Positions 16,870 through 25,901 of a stretch of 64,000 nt of DNA are shown piece by piece. Made by a program: the position numbers and the translations under genes. The DNA comes from Synechococcus sp. MU1642 (GTDB lineage Bacteria > Cyanobacteriota > Cyanobacteriia > PCC-6307 > Cyanobiaceae): contig NZ_VTKZ01000001.1 in the NCBI RefSeq assembly GCF_020514115.1, positions 248,001 through 312,000 of the forward strand, given 5' to 3'. Each line of letters starts with the position of its first letter. The first letter of the stretch is position 1. The notes beneath the pieces are model-generated. The model saw nothing but the letters and a program-made list of their open reading frames with translations. It was not told the DNA's origin and made no database searches.

Positions 16870-19800
16870 ATGGGGTGGTGCTTCTGGATTGATCGCGGTG
16901 GCACCTTCACCGATCTGATCGGTCGCGATCCAGAAGGGCGGCTGCACGTGCGCAAGGTGCTCTCGAAGCAGGCCGGTGCTGGAGACCCTGCTGTGTCGGC
17001 CATGGAAGCGATGTTGGCGTCGGCTTCTCCACCCGTGGAGTTGGGGGACGTCGACGATGTGCGTCTTGGCACCACCGTGGCCACCAATGCGCTGCTCGAG
17101 GGGGCTGGTGCGCCGTTGCTGTTGCTCACCAATGCCGGGCTGAGGGATCAGCTGTGGATCGGCGATCAACATCGCGACGATCTGTTCGCGCTTGAGCAGC
17201 CCCAGCGCCCCTTCCTGGCGCAAACGGTGCTGGAGCTGGCCGGTCGGCTCGATGCCCGGGGTGAGGAGGTGGAACCCTTGGTGCTGGATCAGCCGCTGCG
17301 GTCACGTCTCGAGGAGCTGCGCCGTTCCGGCCTGGATGTCGCCGTGGTCGCGTTATTGCATGCCCAGCGCAACGCAGCCCATGAGCAGCGCTGCGCTGCA
17401 GTCTTGCGGGAGCTTGGCTTTCGCACCGTGGTCTGCTCCCATCAGGTGAGCGTGATGCCCCGCTTGGTGCCGCGCGGGCAGACGGCGTTGGTTGAGGGGG
17501 CTGTGCATCCGGTGTTGTATGGCTACCTGCAGCAGGTGCAAGGGGCGCTCGGCGCCGCCACACCACTGCGGGTGATGACCTCCAGCGGAGCGTTGCAGGC
17601 TCCAGACAGACTGCAAGCGAAAGACACCATCCTTTCGGGGCCAGCGGCCGGGATGGTCGGGGCGATCGCAGCGGCGCGGATGGCCGGCTTTGACGGGGTA
17701 CCGGTGCTGGGCTTTGACATGGGCGGCACGTCGACGGATGTGTTCTGTGTGGCTTCCGCCGATGAGCAGGCCTTGCGGCAAGTGAAGGAGCAGACCGAGA
17801 TCGCCGGCTTGCAGTTGCTGGCCCCACGTTTGCCGATTGAAACCGTGGCGGCCGGAGGCGGATCGGTGCTGGAGCTGCAGGGGGAGCGGCTGCGGGTTGG
17901 GCCCCGCTCCGCCGGAGCTCAACCGGGCCCGGCCTGTTATCGCGCCGGCGGACCGCTCACCGTCACCGACGCCAACCTGCTGCTGGGGAGGCTTCAGGTG
18001 GACTGCTTCCCGGCGGTGTTCGGCCTATCCGGAGATCTGCCACCGGATGTGGAGGTGGTGCGGCATCGCTTCGCCAATCTCGCGGCAGCGCTGGGGCAGA
18101 CCCCGGAGCGGGTGGCATCTGGGGCGTTGCAACTGGCGGTAGAAATCATGGCCGCTGCGATTCGGCGGGTGTCGCTGCATCGCGGTGAGGACATTCGCGG
18201 CGGGGTGTTGTTGGCCTACGGAGGTGCTGGTGGTCAGCACGCCTGTCGCCTGGCGGATGAACTGGGGCTGAACACGGTGCTGTTGCATCCAATGGCCGGA
18301 GTTCTCTCCGCCTTTGGCATGGGCCAGGCCCGCCAGCGCTGCCGGCGGCAGGTGCATCTCGGTGCTGCCCTCTCGCCTGATCTGTTAGCGGCTCTGCCCG
18401 ATCAAATTGAGCAGCTGACGTGTGAAGCGCAGGAGACCTTGCGTCGCCAGGGGGATGGCACCGACACCAACGCTGATGCGCCGGAGGTTTGGGTCAGCTT
18501 GGCCCTTCGTTATCCATCTGCCGAGCAGACCCTGGTGCTTCCCTGGATCGCCGAGCAAGGCGTTGATGCCGTGATCTCGGCTTTCCAGGCGAGCCATCAG
18601 CAACGCTACGGCTACTGCATTGATGCCGACCAGGCCCTACTCGTCGAACAGCTCAATGTTGAGGTCACAGCACCCCAACAGTTTGATGCCACAGCCACAG
18701 CCACAGCTGAGATGGTCGAACCAACGCCAGGGGTGGAGACATCCCCGAAGGTGTCGATGCACCTGGAGTCGAGTGGTTGGATGCAGGTTCCGTTGCTGGA
18801 CCGCAGTGCCCTGCGGCTGAATCAGCGGATTGAAGGCCCTGCGCTGATCGCTGAAGCCACTGGCTGCACGGTGCTGGAGCCGGGCTGGCAGGCCCGGGTG
18901 GCGGAGGAGGGCACGCTGTTGCTGGAGCGCCGGCAACCCGCGGTCGGATCACCTGTGCTGGAACATGCTGATGCCCACGACCCGTTGCAGGCGGAACTGT
19001 TTCGCCACCGCTTCATGGCGATCGCTGAACAGATGGGGGAACAGCTGCGGCAGAGCAGTCGCTCCGTGAACATCCGCGAGCGCCTGGATTTCTCCTGTGC
19101 GTTGTTCGATGCCTCGGGTGCCCTGATGGCTAATGCCCCCCACATTCCGGTGCACCTCGGATCGATGGGCGACAGCGTGCGCGACCTGCTGGCCCAGGTG
19201 GCGACCGGTGATGTCGTATCGCTGCAGCCCGGCGACACGCTGCTCAGCAACGACCCTTTCCATGGCGGCACTCACCTGCCCGACATCACCGCCATCTCGC
19301 CGGTGTTCTGCAACGGGGATCATCCCAATTTCTTTGTAGCCAGCCGTGGCCATCACGCCGATGTGGGTGGCATCGCTCCTGGGTCGATGCCGTCCTTCAG
19401 TCAGACCATTGCCGATGAGGGCCTGCTGCTTCGCAACCAGCTGTTCGTGCGCCAGGGCCGGGTTCTCGCCGCTGATTTGGAAGCGGTGTGGAGCGGCATG
19501 GCGACGCCCCCCCGCAACCCTCCGGAACTGCTGGCCGACCTGCAGGCGCAGGTGGCGGCCAATCAGGCGGGGATTGTGGCGCTGCAATCTCTCGTGGAGC
19601 GGGAGGGGCAGACCCTGGTGCAACGGCAGATGACCCTGCTGCAGAAGGATGCAGCCCGCAGTGTTCAGCGGCTGCTGTTGCGCCTACCGGACGCCCGGCA
19701 TCAGTTGGCGCTGGATGACGGCTCCTGCCTGGTGGTGCAGGTGAGCCTCGACCCGCAACGCCAACGCTTGCGTTTGGATTTCAGCGGAACATCGCCGCAA

Positions 19801-20511
19801 CGGCCGGGCAATTTCAATGCCCCCTTGGCGGTGACGCGGGCGGCCGTGCTCTACGTGATTCGTTGTCTTCTCGACAGCGACATCCCTTTAAACGCGGGCT
19901 GTTTCGCACCGCTTGATCTGGTCGTACCAGCGGGCTGTTTGTTGAATCCGCGGCCCCCTGCCGCTGTGGTGGCCGGCAACGTCGAGGTTTCTCAGGCCCT
20001 CTGCAATCTGCTGTTCGCTGCTTTCGGTGCCCAGGCGGCCGGCCAGGGAACGATGAACAACGTCAGCTTCGGAAATGGCCGCTGTCAGTACTACGAAACG
20101 GTGGCCGGTGGTGGCGGCGCTGGTGAGGGCTTTCCCGGATCGGTGGGGCTGCAGTCGCACATGACCAACTCGAGGCTGACGGATCCCGAGGTGCTGGAGA
20201 GCCGTTATCCGGTGCGGTTGGAATCCTTCGCGGTGCGCTCCGGCAGTGGCGGCCAGGGCCGATGGCCTGGGGGCGACGGGTTGGAGCGCACGATCCGTTT
20301 CCTCGAGCCAATGAGTGTCTCGTTGATCAGTGGCTCGCGGCAGGTGGCCCCGATCGGTCTCAACGGCGGAGCCAGTGGTGCTTGTGGCCAGAACCTGCTG
20401 CTGGACCGTGAGGGTGTGGCCCATCCCCTGCCCGGTGCCGTGCAGCTGGAGCTCCAAGCGGGCGAGGCCATTCGCATGCTCACCCCAGGGGGAGGCGGCA
20501 TGGGACGTTGA
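16870..20511 (+). CDS. 5-oxoprolinase / hydantoinase, A and B halves fused
   Basis: ATP-dependent opening of 5-oxoproline to glutamate, part of glutathione turnover, is the likely reaction. HyuA comes first: DRGGTFTDLIGRDPEG near residue 8, LGTTVATNALLEG near 66 and GFDMGGTSTDVF near 280 form the actin-like ATPase. HyuB begins near residue 690 with ISRERLDFSCALFD-like sequence, NDPFHGGTHLPD and SRGHHADVGGIAPG. The 1213-residue single chain matches the fused form of eukaryotes and many cyanobacteria. The ggt gene at 49-51 kb is the logical upstream step. Hydantoinase specificity cannot be excluded. Confidence 0.93.
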   Translation: MGWCFWIDRGGTFTDLIGRDPEGRLHVRKVLSKQAGAGDPAVSAMEAMLASASPPVELGDVDDVRLGTTVATNALLEGAGAPLLLLTNAGLRDQLWIGDQHRDDLFALEQPQRPFLAQTVLELAGRLDARGEEVEPLVLDQPLRSRLEELRRSGLDVAVVALLHAQRNAAHEQRCAAVLRELGFRTVVCSHQVSVMPRLVPRGQTALVEGAVHPVLYGYLQQVQGALGAATPLRVMTSSGALQAPDRLQAKDTILSGPAAGMVGAIAAARMAGFDGVPVLGFDMGGTSTDVFCVASADEQALRQVKEQTEIAGLQLLAPRLPIETVAAGGGSVLELQGERLRVGPRSAGAQPGPACYRAGGPLTVTDANLLLGRLQVDCFPAVFGLSGDLPPDVEVVRHRFANLAAALGQTPERVASGALQLAVEIMAAAIRRVSLHRGEDIRGGVLLAYGGAGGQHACRLADELGLNTVLLHPMAGVLSAFGMGQARQRCRRQVHLGAALSPDLLAALPDQIEQLTCEAQETLRRQGDGTDTNADAPEVWVSLALRYPSAEQTLVLPWIAEQGVDAVISAFQASHQQRYGYCIDADQALLVEQLNVEVTAPQQFDATATATAEMVEPTPGVETSPKVSMHLESSGWMQVPLLDRSALRLNQRIEGPALIAEATGCTVLEPGWQARVAEEGTLLLERRQPAVGSPVLEHADAHDPLQAELFRHRFMAIAEQMGEQLRQSSRSVNIRERLDFSCALFDASGALMANAPHIPVHLGSMGDSVRDLLAQVATGDVVSLQPGDTLLSNDPFHGGTHLPDITAISPVFCNGDHPNFFVASRGHHADVGGIAPGSMPSFSQTIADEGLLLRNQLFVRQGRVLAADLEAVWSGMATPPRNPPELLADLQAQVAANQAGIVALQSLVEREGQTLVQRQMTLLQKDAARSVQRLLLRLPDARHQLALDDGSCLVVQVSLDPQRQRLRLDFSGTSPQRPGNFNAPLAVTRAAVLYVIRCLLDSDIPLNAGCFAPLDLVVPAGCLLNPRPPAAVVAGNVEVSQALCNLLFAAFGAQAAGQGTMNNVSFGNGRCQYYETVAGGGGAGEGFPGSVGLQSHMTNSRLTDPEVLESRYPVRLESFAVRSGSGGQGRWPGGDGLERTIRFLEPMSVSLISGSRQVAPIGLNGGASGACGQNLLLDREGVAHPLPGAVQLELQAGEAIRMLTPGGGGMGR

Positions 20512-20518
20512 GGGGGAG

Positions 20519-20821
20519 ATGCCTTCTGGTGGTGTGATGCCGATGCGATCACAGGGTTGGTGGTTGGGCGTGCTGCTTGGCTGCAGCCTCAGCGGGGCTG
20601 CCCACGCCAAAAGCCTCGACCAGAAGGTGTTCCAGTTGCAGCTGGTGATGGATCAGATCCATCTGGCCCGTTCCCTGGGGGATCGCGTTGGCGTTTGCGT
20701 TGAATCCCGCCGGGCCAACAATCTCGTGCTTGATCTTCTCCCGGCCCTGCAATTGCACCGTCCTGGCCTGAATCACGCTGCCTTCCAAGACAGGATCCTG
20801 TTGGGATTTGATCAGTGTTGA
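20519..20821 (+). CDS. Small exported protein, unknown function
   Basis: Up to 100 residues with a clear signal peptide (WWLGVLLGCSLSGAAHA) followed by a helical mature part of about 70 residues with Cys residues near its middle and end. Three in-frame ATGs (20519, 20537, 20543) are possible; the last two place the signal closest to the N-terminus. It follows the oxoprolinase stop by 7 bp. No family recognised. Confidence 0.6.
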   Translation: MPSGGVMPMRSQGWWLGVLLGCSLSGAAHAKSLDQKVFQLQLVMDQIHLARSLGDRVGVCVESRRANNLVLDLLPALQLHRPGLNHAAFQDRILLGFDQC

Positions 20822-20952
20822 TTACTTCTACAGGTCGCGCCTTTGATCGCTCTATCCTGATCGACCTTGGGGCTGCTGTTTGAAAACCAGCATGACGCCC
20901 CATTGTCGAACGGCATTTGCGGATTCAATCTGAATGCAGCAAAGGTGATGGC

Positions 20953-21258
20953 ATGGGTTTGCTTCAAACGATCCAGGGACGGTTGCTTCAGTACGACTCA
21001 CCGTCGCGGCAGTTGCAACAGGCCCATTTCGACGCAGCCCGACGCCTGGCCCAGGCTCAATTTCAGCTGGCTGATGCCGAATTAAGCCAACGCCTCTGGC
21101 AGGACGTGGCTGATCGTGATCTCGATGTTGATCGGATCCTGAATCTTCTCTATGGCTGCTGGTTTCAGGATGAACCTGCAGAGCTGCGTGCTGCTGACGC
21201 TGAGTTTCAGGCGCGCCGCGAGCGGGAGTTGATCCCCGGGGTGTTCGAACACTGCTGA
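20953..21258 (+). CDS. Conserved-looking small protein
   Basis: The 101-residue product is helical and Gln-rich (LQTIQGRLLQYDSPSRQLQQ) with LNLLYGCWFQDEPAELRAA near its centre. The ATG at 20953 has AAAGGTGA ahead of it as ribosome site. No function recognised. Confidence 0.65.
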   Translation: MGLLQTIQGRLLQYDSPSRQLQQAHFDAARRLAQAQFQLADAELSQRLWQDVADRDLDVDRILNLLYGCWFQDEPAELRAADAEFQARRERELIPGVFEHC

Positions 21259-21339
21259 GGATTGTGGGCCTGGGAAATTGTTGTGCTGAACTGACGGATT
21301 TGTTGGCGGTGGCGTGCTGTTGATCCCAGGGATCCAGCC

Positions 21340-22044
21340 ATGAACATCCTTGTCCTCAACCCCTCGGACTGGCTGGATGAACGGAATGTTCGTCTTGTAG
21401 ATCGGAGGGCCGATCACATCCGTTCGGTGCTTCGGGCTGCGGTGGGCGACAGCCTCAGGGTTGGTGAGCTGAACGGCGATCTGGGTCAGGGCTGCATCCG
21501 TGCGCTGGATGCAGAAGCCGTGGTACTTGAGGTGGACCTGAAGCAGCCACCGCCGCCCCGCCATCGGTTCGACATTGTTCTGGCTTTGCCGAGGCCCAAG
21601 GTGCTGCGCCGTTTGTTCCGCACCGTGGCCGAATACGGGGTGGCCAACCTTCACCTGATCAACTGCGCCCGGGTTGAAAAGAGCTATTGGCAGTCGCCTT
21701 TGCTCGCACCAGAGAAGGTGAACGACGCGCTGCTTGCGGGGATGGAACGCGCCAGTGACACGTTGATGCCCAGGGTTCATCAGCACCGGCGCTTTCGACC
21801 CTTTGTTGAAGATCAGCTCAAGGATCTTTGTGCCGGACGGCCCTGCTGGATGGCCCAGATGGGGGCATCCCTCCCGTTACGCGACACTCCACCGGGGTCT
21901 GCCGTGGTGATGGTTGGGCCGGAGGGCGGTTTTGTGCCTTTTGAACTGGAGTTGGCCCAGGCGGTGATCGCGCAGCCCGTTCGTCTGGGATCGCGCACCT
22001 TGAGCGTGGACACGGCCCTCACCACCGCTCTGGCCCAGGGATGA
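21340..22044 (+). CDS. rsmE: 16S rRNA (uracil-1498-N3)-methyltransferase
   Basis: This SPOUT-class enzyme methylates U1498 of 16S rRNA using S-adenosylmethionine. The C-terminal knot is visible in VVMVGPEGGFVPFELELA and LGSRTLSVDTALTTAL; HHIRSVLR-like sequence (DHIRSVLRAAVGD) marks the N-terminal RNA-binding part. Length of 234 aa is normal. Confidence 0.93.
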   Translation: MNILVLNPSDWLDERNVRLVDRRADHIRSVLRAAVGDSLRVGELNGDLGQGCIRALDAEAVVLEVDLKQPPPPRHRFDIVLALPRPKVLRRLFRTVAEYGVANLHLINCARVEKSYWQSPLLAPEKVNDALLAGMERASDTLMPRVHQHRRFRPFVEDQLKDLCAGRPCWMAQMGASLPLRDTPPGSAVVMVGPEGGFVPFELELAQAVIAQPVRLGSRTLSVDTALTTALAQG

Positions 22045-22078
22045 TGGGGATGCGTGTGTTGCTTCAACAGCGACGGCA

Positions 22079-22387
22079 ATGAACGATCTGGCTGGATTGC
22101 AAGCTCTTGTGGAGGACGTCGGGTCCGGCAACGTCATCGATGCCGAACTGCTCGATGGGTGTCCGGTGGAAGCCCACGAACTGGATGAAATGGATGCGTC
22201 CCAGGCCGCGCAGGTCGCCGCCCATTGCTTCGGCCTGCTCTTTGATCACAAGGTGGAGCAGCTGGATGGGATCGAGGCGGATCTCGATGCAGGCCTGTGG
22301 ACCGGCACCGTTGATGGCTTCGGGTTCCAGATCAGCCGTAATGACGTCGGCGATCTGGTGCTCGATTTCTCGAACCAGCAGGCGTGA
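22079..22387 (+). CDS. Acidic conserved hypothetical protein
   Basis: This 102-residue acidic protein contains the pattern AAHCFGLLFDHKVEQLDGIEADL and FGFQISRNDVGDLVLDF. It overlaps the next small gene by 4 bp (ATGA-like coupling), so the two are probably cotranslated. Function unknown. Confidence 0.65.
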   Translation: MNDLAGLQALVEDVGSGNVIDAELLDGCPVEAHELDEMDASQAAQVAAHCFGLLFDHKVEQLDGIEADLDAGLWTGTVDGFGFQISRNDVGDLVLDFSNQQA

Positions 22388-22635
22388 CGGTCGATGAGCT
22401 GCGCAGCGATCTGACGGCCCGGCTTGGCGAGCAGGTGGAGCAGGTGTTCACCCGGGATGGAGCCCTTGTTGACGACATCACCGAGCTTTATCAGCCGTCT
22501 CCGGCTGGTTTTGGCGGCCAGCTGCGACTGAAACGGAGCCGCCGCCGCCTGGCCTGGGAGCTCTGGTTTGAAGACGGTGATCGCTGGAACTTTCACGCCA
22601 CCGACCTTGCCGATGCATCACCACAGGCTGAATAA
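22384..22635 (+). CDS. Small hypothetical protein, coupled to the preceding gene
   Basis: The product is 83 residues: an acidic N-terminal part and a basic strand-rich middle (FGGQLRLKRSRRRLAWELWF). The 4-bp overlap with the preceding gene points to translational coupling. Function unknown. Confidence 0.65.
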   Translation: MTVDELRSDLTARLGEQVEQVFTRDGALVDDITELYQPSPAGFGGQLRLKRSRRRLAWELWFEDGDRWNFHATDLADASPQAE

Positions 22636-22661
22636 GTCCTGGTCTGACGGGATGAACGGGC

Positions 22662-22796
22662 CTCGGTAGGGTGGAGTTCTGGTTTCAGCGGGGAACAGCC
22701 GCTGGAGGAAACGGGGAAAGAGCAGTGAAAATCTGCCGCTGTCCCGCAGCTGTGAAACGTCGGCCCTCCGCCTACGTCAGTCAGAACGCCCGCCAG
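22662..22796 (+). ncRNA. Cobalamin (B12) riboswitch
   Basis: The conserved core is present: ACGGGGAAAGAG, then GCAGTGAAAATCTGC (hairpin), then the B12 box-like GCTGTCCCGCAGCTGTGAA, and finally GTCAGTCAGAACGCCCGCC. It lies directly in front of a HupE-type permease and ends about 25 nt before its start, so it probably masks translation or terminates transcription when cobalamin is plentiful. Confidence 0.93.
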
Positions 22797-22819
22797 ATCA
22801 AACCGACGAGGATCGACTT

Positions 22820-23452
22820 TTGCATTCTTTGCCACTGGCCCTGCGCAGGCCGCTTCAGATCGCCGGCCCTTCGTTTCTGGCGGTTCTTCTTCTGGCCAGT
22901 CCGGCGTTCGCTCACCATCCCTTTGGCATGGGCGACAGCGTTGCTCTCACCCCCCTGCAGGGATTGCTCAGTGGCATTGGTCACCCGCTGCTGGGTCCTG
23001 ACCACCTCCTGTTTCTGCTGGCCATCGCATTCATCGGCCTGCAACGTCCCCGCGCCTGGGTAATTCCTCTGGTGGCTGCTGGCCTTGGCGGGAGTGTTTT
23101 GTCGCAGTTCATTCCCCTGCCGGATTCCATGGCTCCCTGGGCGGAAGCACTGGTGTCCCTCAGCCTCGTTGTGGAGGGGTTGATGGCTCTCACGCTGGCC
23201 TCCACCAGTTGGTTGCTGCCGCTGGTAGCCCTGCATGGTTTTCTGCTGGGCAGCACCATCGTTGGAGCGGAACCCACCCCTCTGTTCACCTATTTCCTGG
23301 GTCTTCTGATCGGCCAAGGCGTACTGCTGCTGGTGGTGAGCAACTGGTCCAAGACCCTGGTTGAGCGCCTTGGCTACCAGGGGCAACGGCTTGGTGCCGG
23401 CATTTGGATGGGCATCGGCATGGCCTTTGCCTGGGTGGCTCTGATCGATTGA
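22820..23452 (+). CDS. hupE: HupE/UreJ-type permease, probable cobalt importer
   Basis: A signal peptide ends at FA before HHPFGMGD, the conserved His-containing N-terminal metal motif of HupE/UreJ proteins. About six membrane spans follow, including GIGHPLLGPDHLLFLLAIAF with its HPLLGPDH signature. Members move nickel or cobalt; a cobalamin riboswitch in front strongly favours cobalt for B12 synthesis. The start is a TTG with GAGG eight bases upstream. A strong terminator closes the single-gene unit. Confidence 0.9.
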   Translation: MHSLPLALRRPLQIAGPSFLAVLLLASPAFAHHPFGMGDSVALTPLQGLLSGIGHPLLGPDHLLFLLAIAFIGLQRPRAWVIPLVAAGLGGSVLSQFIPLPDSMAPWAEALVSLSLVVEGLMALTLASTSWLLPLVALHGFLLGSTIVGAEPTPLFTYFLGLLIGQGVLLLVVSNWSKTLVERLGYQGQRLGAGIWMGIGMAFAWVALID

Positions 23453-23481
23453 TCACGACCACGTCGTTTCTCGGCTTCTGA

Positions 23482-23509
23482 CCCCAGAGATCACCTCTGG
23501 GGTTTTTTT
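23482..23509 (+). terminator. Rho-independent terminator after hupE
   Basis: CCCCAGAG, loop ATCAC, CTCTGGGG, then seven T. Confidence 0.95.
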
Positions 23510-23523
23510 ATCTCTTCCAAGCC

Positions 23524-24112
23524 ATGAAGTTTGTTCAGCAACCGCTGGTGGCACCCGCCGCCATTGGGCTTTCTGGCCACTGGCGCCAATGCCGCCGAGC
23601 TGAACATCAACGGCGTTGCTGCCCCCTTATTCGAAGGTTCAGAACGGTCAAGACCTGATTGTGTATGCCTCGCCCTTCTTCACGGATCGTTTCAGTGATC
23701 GGGGCGTGACCCACGCCTATGCCCTTGGTGGGTTCTGGCATTCGCTGGAGAGTGGTTGGCTTCCTTCGCTGTCGCTGGGTGGGGCATCAATCAATCCGAC
23801 AACCAGCGTGAAGGCCAGGTGAGCACCAGTCAGTCCTGGAGAGCTGGCCTGGAGTGAAATTATGTATTGATGGCTGGGAACAACGCTGGAATGGCTGTGG
23901 GCCAGCCTGTGTTCGCGTCGGGTCTGCGTGGTGTCGACACCCCTGCTGATGGTCAGTTCATCTGGGAGTGGTGGCATCAGTTCCAAGTGACCGACAACAT
24001 CAGGATCACCCAGGCGCTGTTCTATCTGCCGAGACCAATGGGTGAGCTCACACCGGGGGGTTCAAGCTTTCTGCAACTGGGCGGTCTGATCAAGACCACA
24101 TTTGTGTTCTGA
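23524..24112 (+). pseudogene. Decayed S-layer-homology porin
   Basis: The first 100 bp translate, across a one-base shift, into the same leader as the intact porin at 37.7-39.3 kb (MKFVQQPLVAPAAIG, then AELNING). The last 60 codons match a porin C-terminus (WHQFQVTDNIRITQALFY ... LGGLIKTTFVF). Nearly all of the SLH domain, coiled coil and most of the barrel are missing, and the middle has stops. An internal deletion plus frameshift has removed function. Confidence 0.85.
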
Positions 24113-24296
24113 GCTGAGGGTCCTTTTGTTAGATCCGAGCTCAATCGAGGCTGACCGCTGCCATCGGCTTGTTTGTCTGCGCTCCTTTGCCGTTTTTTGT
24201 CTGTGCTGATGTGGATGATATTGCCGGAATGACGAAACAAAGAATGAACCCCCCCACCTGATTGAGATGAGGGGTATATCAGAAATAGCAGATCAA

Positions 24297-25334
24297 TCAG
24301 GCACTGATCTTGGCATTCCCCATGTTGTCAAGCGCATCAGAAACACGCTTGAAGTTAAAGCCCATGCCGCGCAAGGCATGCCAAAAATGTCCTTGCAGGA
24401 AGAAGAATGCAAGGTAGAAGTGCGTATTGGCCAGCCAAGCCCGGGCTGAGTGGGCACCACCCTCAAGAGTAGTTGCGTCGCTGAAGTAGGGAGAGAAAGC
24501 GAAATTCAACTTCAATGGATCGCCATACAGCTCAACGGGGTAAATCGTTGTGTTTTGAGCACACCAAATGGCGGTCACAAAACCCATCAGAGCTATACCT
24601 GCAAGCGAGTAGGACAAGATCGACTCGCCGTTGTAGATCAAGACCTTTTTGAAGGGACCGAAAGGGGTGGAGATGATATGCCAAACACCACCAATCGTGA
24701 GAATGAAGGCCAAAACAGCATGGCCACCCATCACGTCCTCCAGACTGCTGATGGAAAGGAAATTAGCCTGATAACCCCACACCATGCCGAGGTCAATGTT
24801 TGGTTCAACCCGTCGAACAGCTCCGATTGCGCTGTCGTAAATGCCATGACGCTTTGCCCATTCGACGAAGGCGATCACTCCTAGGCCGAGAAAAATCAGA
24901 TGATGACCCAGGATGAAAGTGAGCTTTTTGCTATCACTCCATTCAAAATGAAACTTTTGGGCGCGGCCCTCAGCTTCTGAAAGGTCTTTGGGAGCTCGAA
25001 GCGTATGCCAGATTCCAGCTGCTCCAAGTACAGCAGATGAAACCAAATGGAAAGCTGCGATCGCGATGAGGGGTTGCTGGTCAACGATTACAGCACCTTC
25101 TCCTACGCCGAAACCAAGGCCGGCGAGATGTGGAATCAAAATCAGCCCTTGTTCTCCCATTGGCAGTGTTCCGTCATAACGGGCCAACTCAAACAAGGTG
25201 AATGCACCTGCCCAAAACATGATTAAACCTGCATGGGCAGCGTGGGCTGCAATGAAAGAACCGCTGCGCTTCGCGACTCCTGCATTTCCAGCCCACCAGT
25301 CATAACTGACTGACGAACTTCCGTAAGACTGCAT
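24297..25334 (-). CDS. isiA: Chlorophyll-binding antenna of the IsiA/Pcb family
   Basis: This CP43-like thylakoid protein forms antenna rings around photosystem I under iron stress. It has six membrane spans with chlorophyll-ligand histidines (AAHAAHAGLIMFWAG, HLAGLGFGVG, GHHLIFLGLGVIAF, GGHAVLAFILTIGGVWHI, ANTHFYLAFFFLQGHFWHAL). It lacks the large lumenal loop of CP43, and its 345-residue length is right for IsiA/Pcb. The neighbourhood of flavodoxin, ferritin and an iron transporter protein favours IsiA over constitutive Pcb. Two copies of TGGAATCATTTGATT lie 100-165 bp upstream. Confidence 0.93.
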   Translation of the reverse strand: MQSYGSSSVSYDWWAGNAGVAKRSGSFIAAHAAHAGLIMFWAGAFTLFELARYDGTLPMGEQGLILIPHLAGLGFGVGEGAVIVDQQPLIAIAAFHLVSSAVLGAAGIWHTLRAPKDLSEAEGRAQKFHFEWSDSKKLTFILGHHLIFLGLGVIAFVEWAKRHGIYDSAIGAVRRVEPNIDLGMVWGYQANFLSISSLEDVMGGHAVLAFILTIGGVWHIISTPFGPFKKVLIYNGESILSYSLAGIALMGFVTAIWCAQNTTIYPVELYGDPLKLNFAFSPYFSDATTLEGGAHSARAWLANTHFYLAFFFLQGHFWHALRGMGFNFKRVSDALDNMGNAKISA

Positions 25335-25901
25335 TTTCAGAAAGATGCGGCATAAGAAACATAATGAGTGCTCTCTGTCGAATAAATCTGCTTTTACATA
25401 GCTTTGCAGGCGTCAATCATATTTAACTGGTCATGGAATCATTTGATTGAAACATTTTTTGTTTAATCCTTTGAGTTATCGATTGGAATCATTTGATTCT
25501 CTGGCTTAAATGCTTTGAGCTGCATAATGAATTTTTTGCTCTGGCAAGGGTATCAATTTGATGCTTAATTGCAGCCAATTGATAGCAGATGTCGTATCAA
25601 ACATTCTCACCACAATAATGTAGTACCAACTGGATTACTCTTGAGTGCGCATGCTTTGCAGGCTTGGGCAAACCATGTTTCAGTCATACATGGCTTGTTC
25701 TTTATAAATCTATGAAAAAAATCTATCTCCCGAAATCGCTTACGAGAGATAGATACTTTTATTTATGCCGAAACCCGTCCAAGGCCGACAAGAGAATTAT
25801 CTTGCTCTGTATTGCCTTGGATGTTGGCAACGCATCAAGTGAGTGTTAAATTCTGAACATCTTTGAAGTCAAATGATAAAGGATCAGAGTAGCTGTCTTG
25901 C
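25335..25901. other. AT-rich intergenic region upstream of isiA
   Basis: Apart from the direct repeats described separately, this region has no convincing gene. A 61-codon frame on the + strand (25664-25849) lacks a ribosome site and protein-like composition. Confidence 0.6.
25434..25499. promoter_or_regulatory. Paired palindromic sites upstream of isiA
   Basis: TGGAATCATTTGATT occurs at 25434-25448 and 25484-25498, exactly 50 bp apart. The second is within a perfect palindrome GAATCATTTGATTC (25486-25499). The sites are 100-165 bp upstream of the isiA start; five-helical-turn spacing would put two dimers on one face. The regulator is unknown. Confidence 0.55.
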
